Shown one piece after another: positions 5,628 to 5,824 of a stretch of 5,824 nucleotides of DNA. The position numbers and the translations under genes are program-made. The DNA is from JBBKWG01 sp037968835 (GTDB taxonomy: Bacteria; Pseudomonadota; Alphaproteobacteria; Rhodobacterales; Rhodobacteraceae). Every line of letters begins with the position of its first letter. Position 1 is the first letter of the stretch. Below the pieces are notes generated by a model. The model did no database searches. It was not told the DNA's origin and saw nothing but the letters and a program-made list of their open reading frames with translations. The stretch lies in contig JBBKWG010000166.1 of the NCBI GenBank assembly GCA_037968835.1, positions 1 to 5,824 of the forward strand, given 5' to 3'.

Positions 5628-5824
5628 ATGGCCCAAATCCGCTCCCTCTTTGCCACGCGTCTCTACCGGTCCCGGCTCGCCGGAATCGACTTGCGCGAGC
5701 TAGTAGCCTCGTGCCTTTCCATCGCCGAAGACGACGAGGCCGGGCAGCAATGGTGCGACGAAAACGACTTCCCCGGATACACCAGCTACGCCAGCCTGAC
5801 CGACCTCGCGTGGCGCTTCCCGAT
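5628..5824 (+). CDS. 5' part of a putative 2OG-Fe(II) oxygenase-like protein (TIGR02466-type)
   Basis: Only the first 65 codons are in the window. The N-terminus QIRSLFATRLYRSRL, the helix ELVASCLSIAEDDEAGQQWCDEN and the block FPGYTSYASLTDLAWRFP (48-65) match what I remember of TIGR02466 / 2OG-FeII_Oxy_5 proteins, which are usually about 200 residues long. The iron-binding His-X-Asp...His motif would lie beyond the window, so catalytic competence cannot be judged. The start at 5628 is chosen because family members begin shortly before the LF.T.LY segment. An in-frame ATG at 5574 would add 18 unrelated residues. Neither start has a good Shine-Dalgarno site. A weak promoter candidate, TTGGCG (5546-5551) and CACAAT (5570-5575) with an 18-base spacer, would favour 5628. 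GC content is high, like the ribosomal genes. It is divergent from the hypothetical gene. Confidence 0.7.
   Translation, partial: MAQIRSLFATRLYRSRLAGIDLRELVASCLSIAEDDEAGQQWCDENDFPGYTSYASLTDLAWRFP

Noticed and set aside
5518..5703. Short plus-strand open frame (61 codons) in the divergent gap
   Set aside because: It overlaps the oxygenase-like gene in another frame, has no ribosome binding site, and its sequence shows no recognisable features.

Overview
The window carries the first nine genes of the bacterial S10 ribosomal-protein operon on the plus strand, in the canonical order rpsJ-rplC-rplD-rplW-rplB-rpsS-rplV-rpsC-rplP (positions 46-4926). The organism looks like an alphaproteobacterium of the Rhodobacteraceae/Roseobacter type. 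The DNA is GC-rich (37 of 60 bases in a sampled stretch of rplB). The S10, L22 and L16 sequences have the wording I associate with that family, and L3 carries a long Ala/Glu-rich C-terminal tail. This placement comes from memory of the family, not from a search.

Positions 1-45 are the end of the rpsJ leader. They hold a perfect palindrome at the window edge and a clear Shine-Dalgarno sequence. Genes rpsJ to rplW are tightly packed: rplC/rplD and rplD/rplW overlap by ATGA, which suggests translational coupling. A 119-base gap between rplW and rplB is the only sizeable gap inside the cluster. It contains an inverted pair of REP-like palindromes (a REPIN-like element), with a perfect TTGACA hexamer in the loop between them. 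From rplB to rplP the genes are again packed closely, with gaps of 1-12 bases or an overlap of one base.

After rplP the pattern stops. In the usual operon rpmC (L29), rpsQ (S17) and rplN (L14) would follow at once. Here there is a strong hairpin terminator (about 4995-5022), then an AT-rich gene on the minus strand (5006-5497) encoding a 163-residue protein I do not recognise. Its stop codon lies inside the terminator hairpin. Divergent from it, after about 130 bases, is the 5' end of a GC-rich plus-strand gene (from 5628, cut by the window end). That gene resembles the TIGR02466 / 2OG-Fe(II) oxygenase-like family.

Together the nine ribosomal genes supply the S10/S19/S3 proteins of the 30S head and the L3, L4, L23, L2, L22 and L16 proteins around the exit tunnel and peptidyl-transferase centre. 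The unusual parts are the early break of the operon, the foreign-looking gene placed at the break, the REPIN-like element, the L3 tail, and an oxygenase-like gene a short distance from the L16 gene. I see no complete previously undescribed system, but these points deserve checking.
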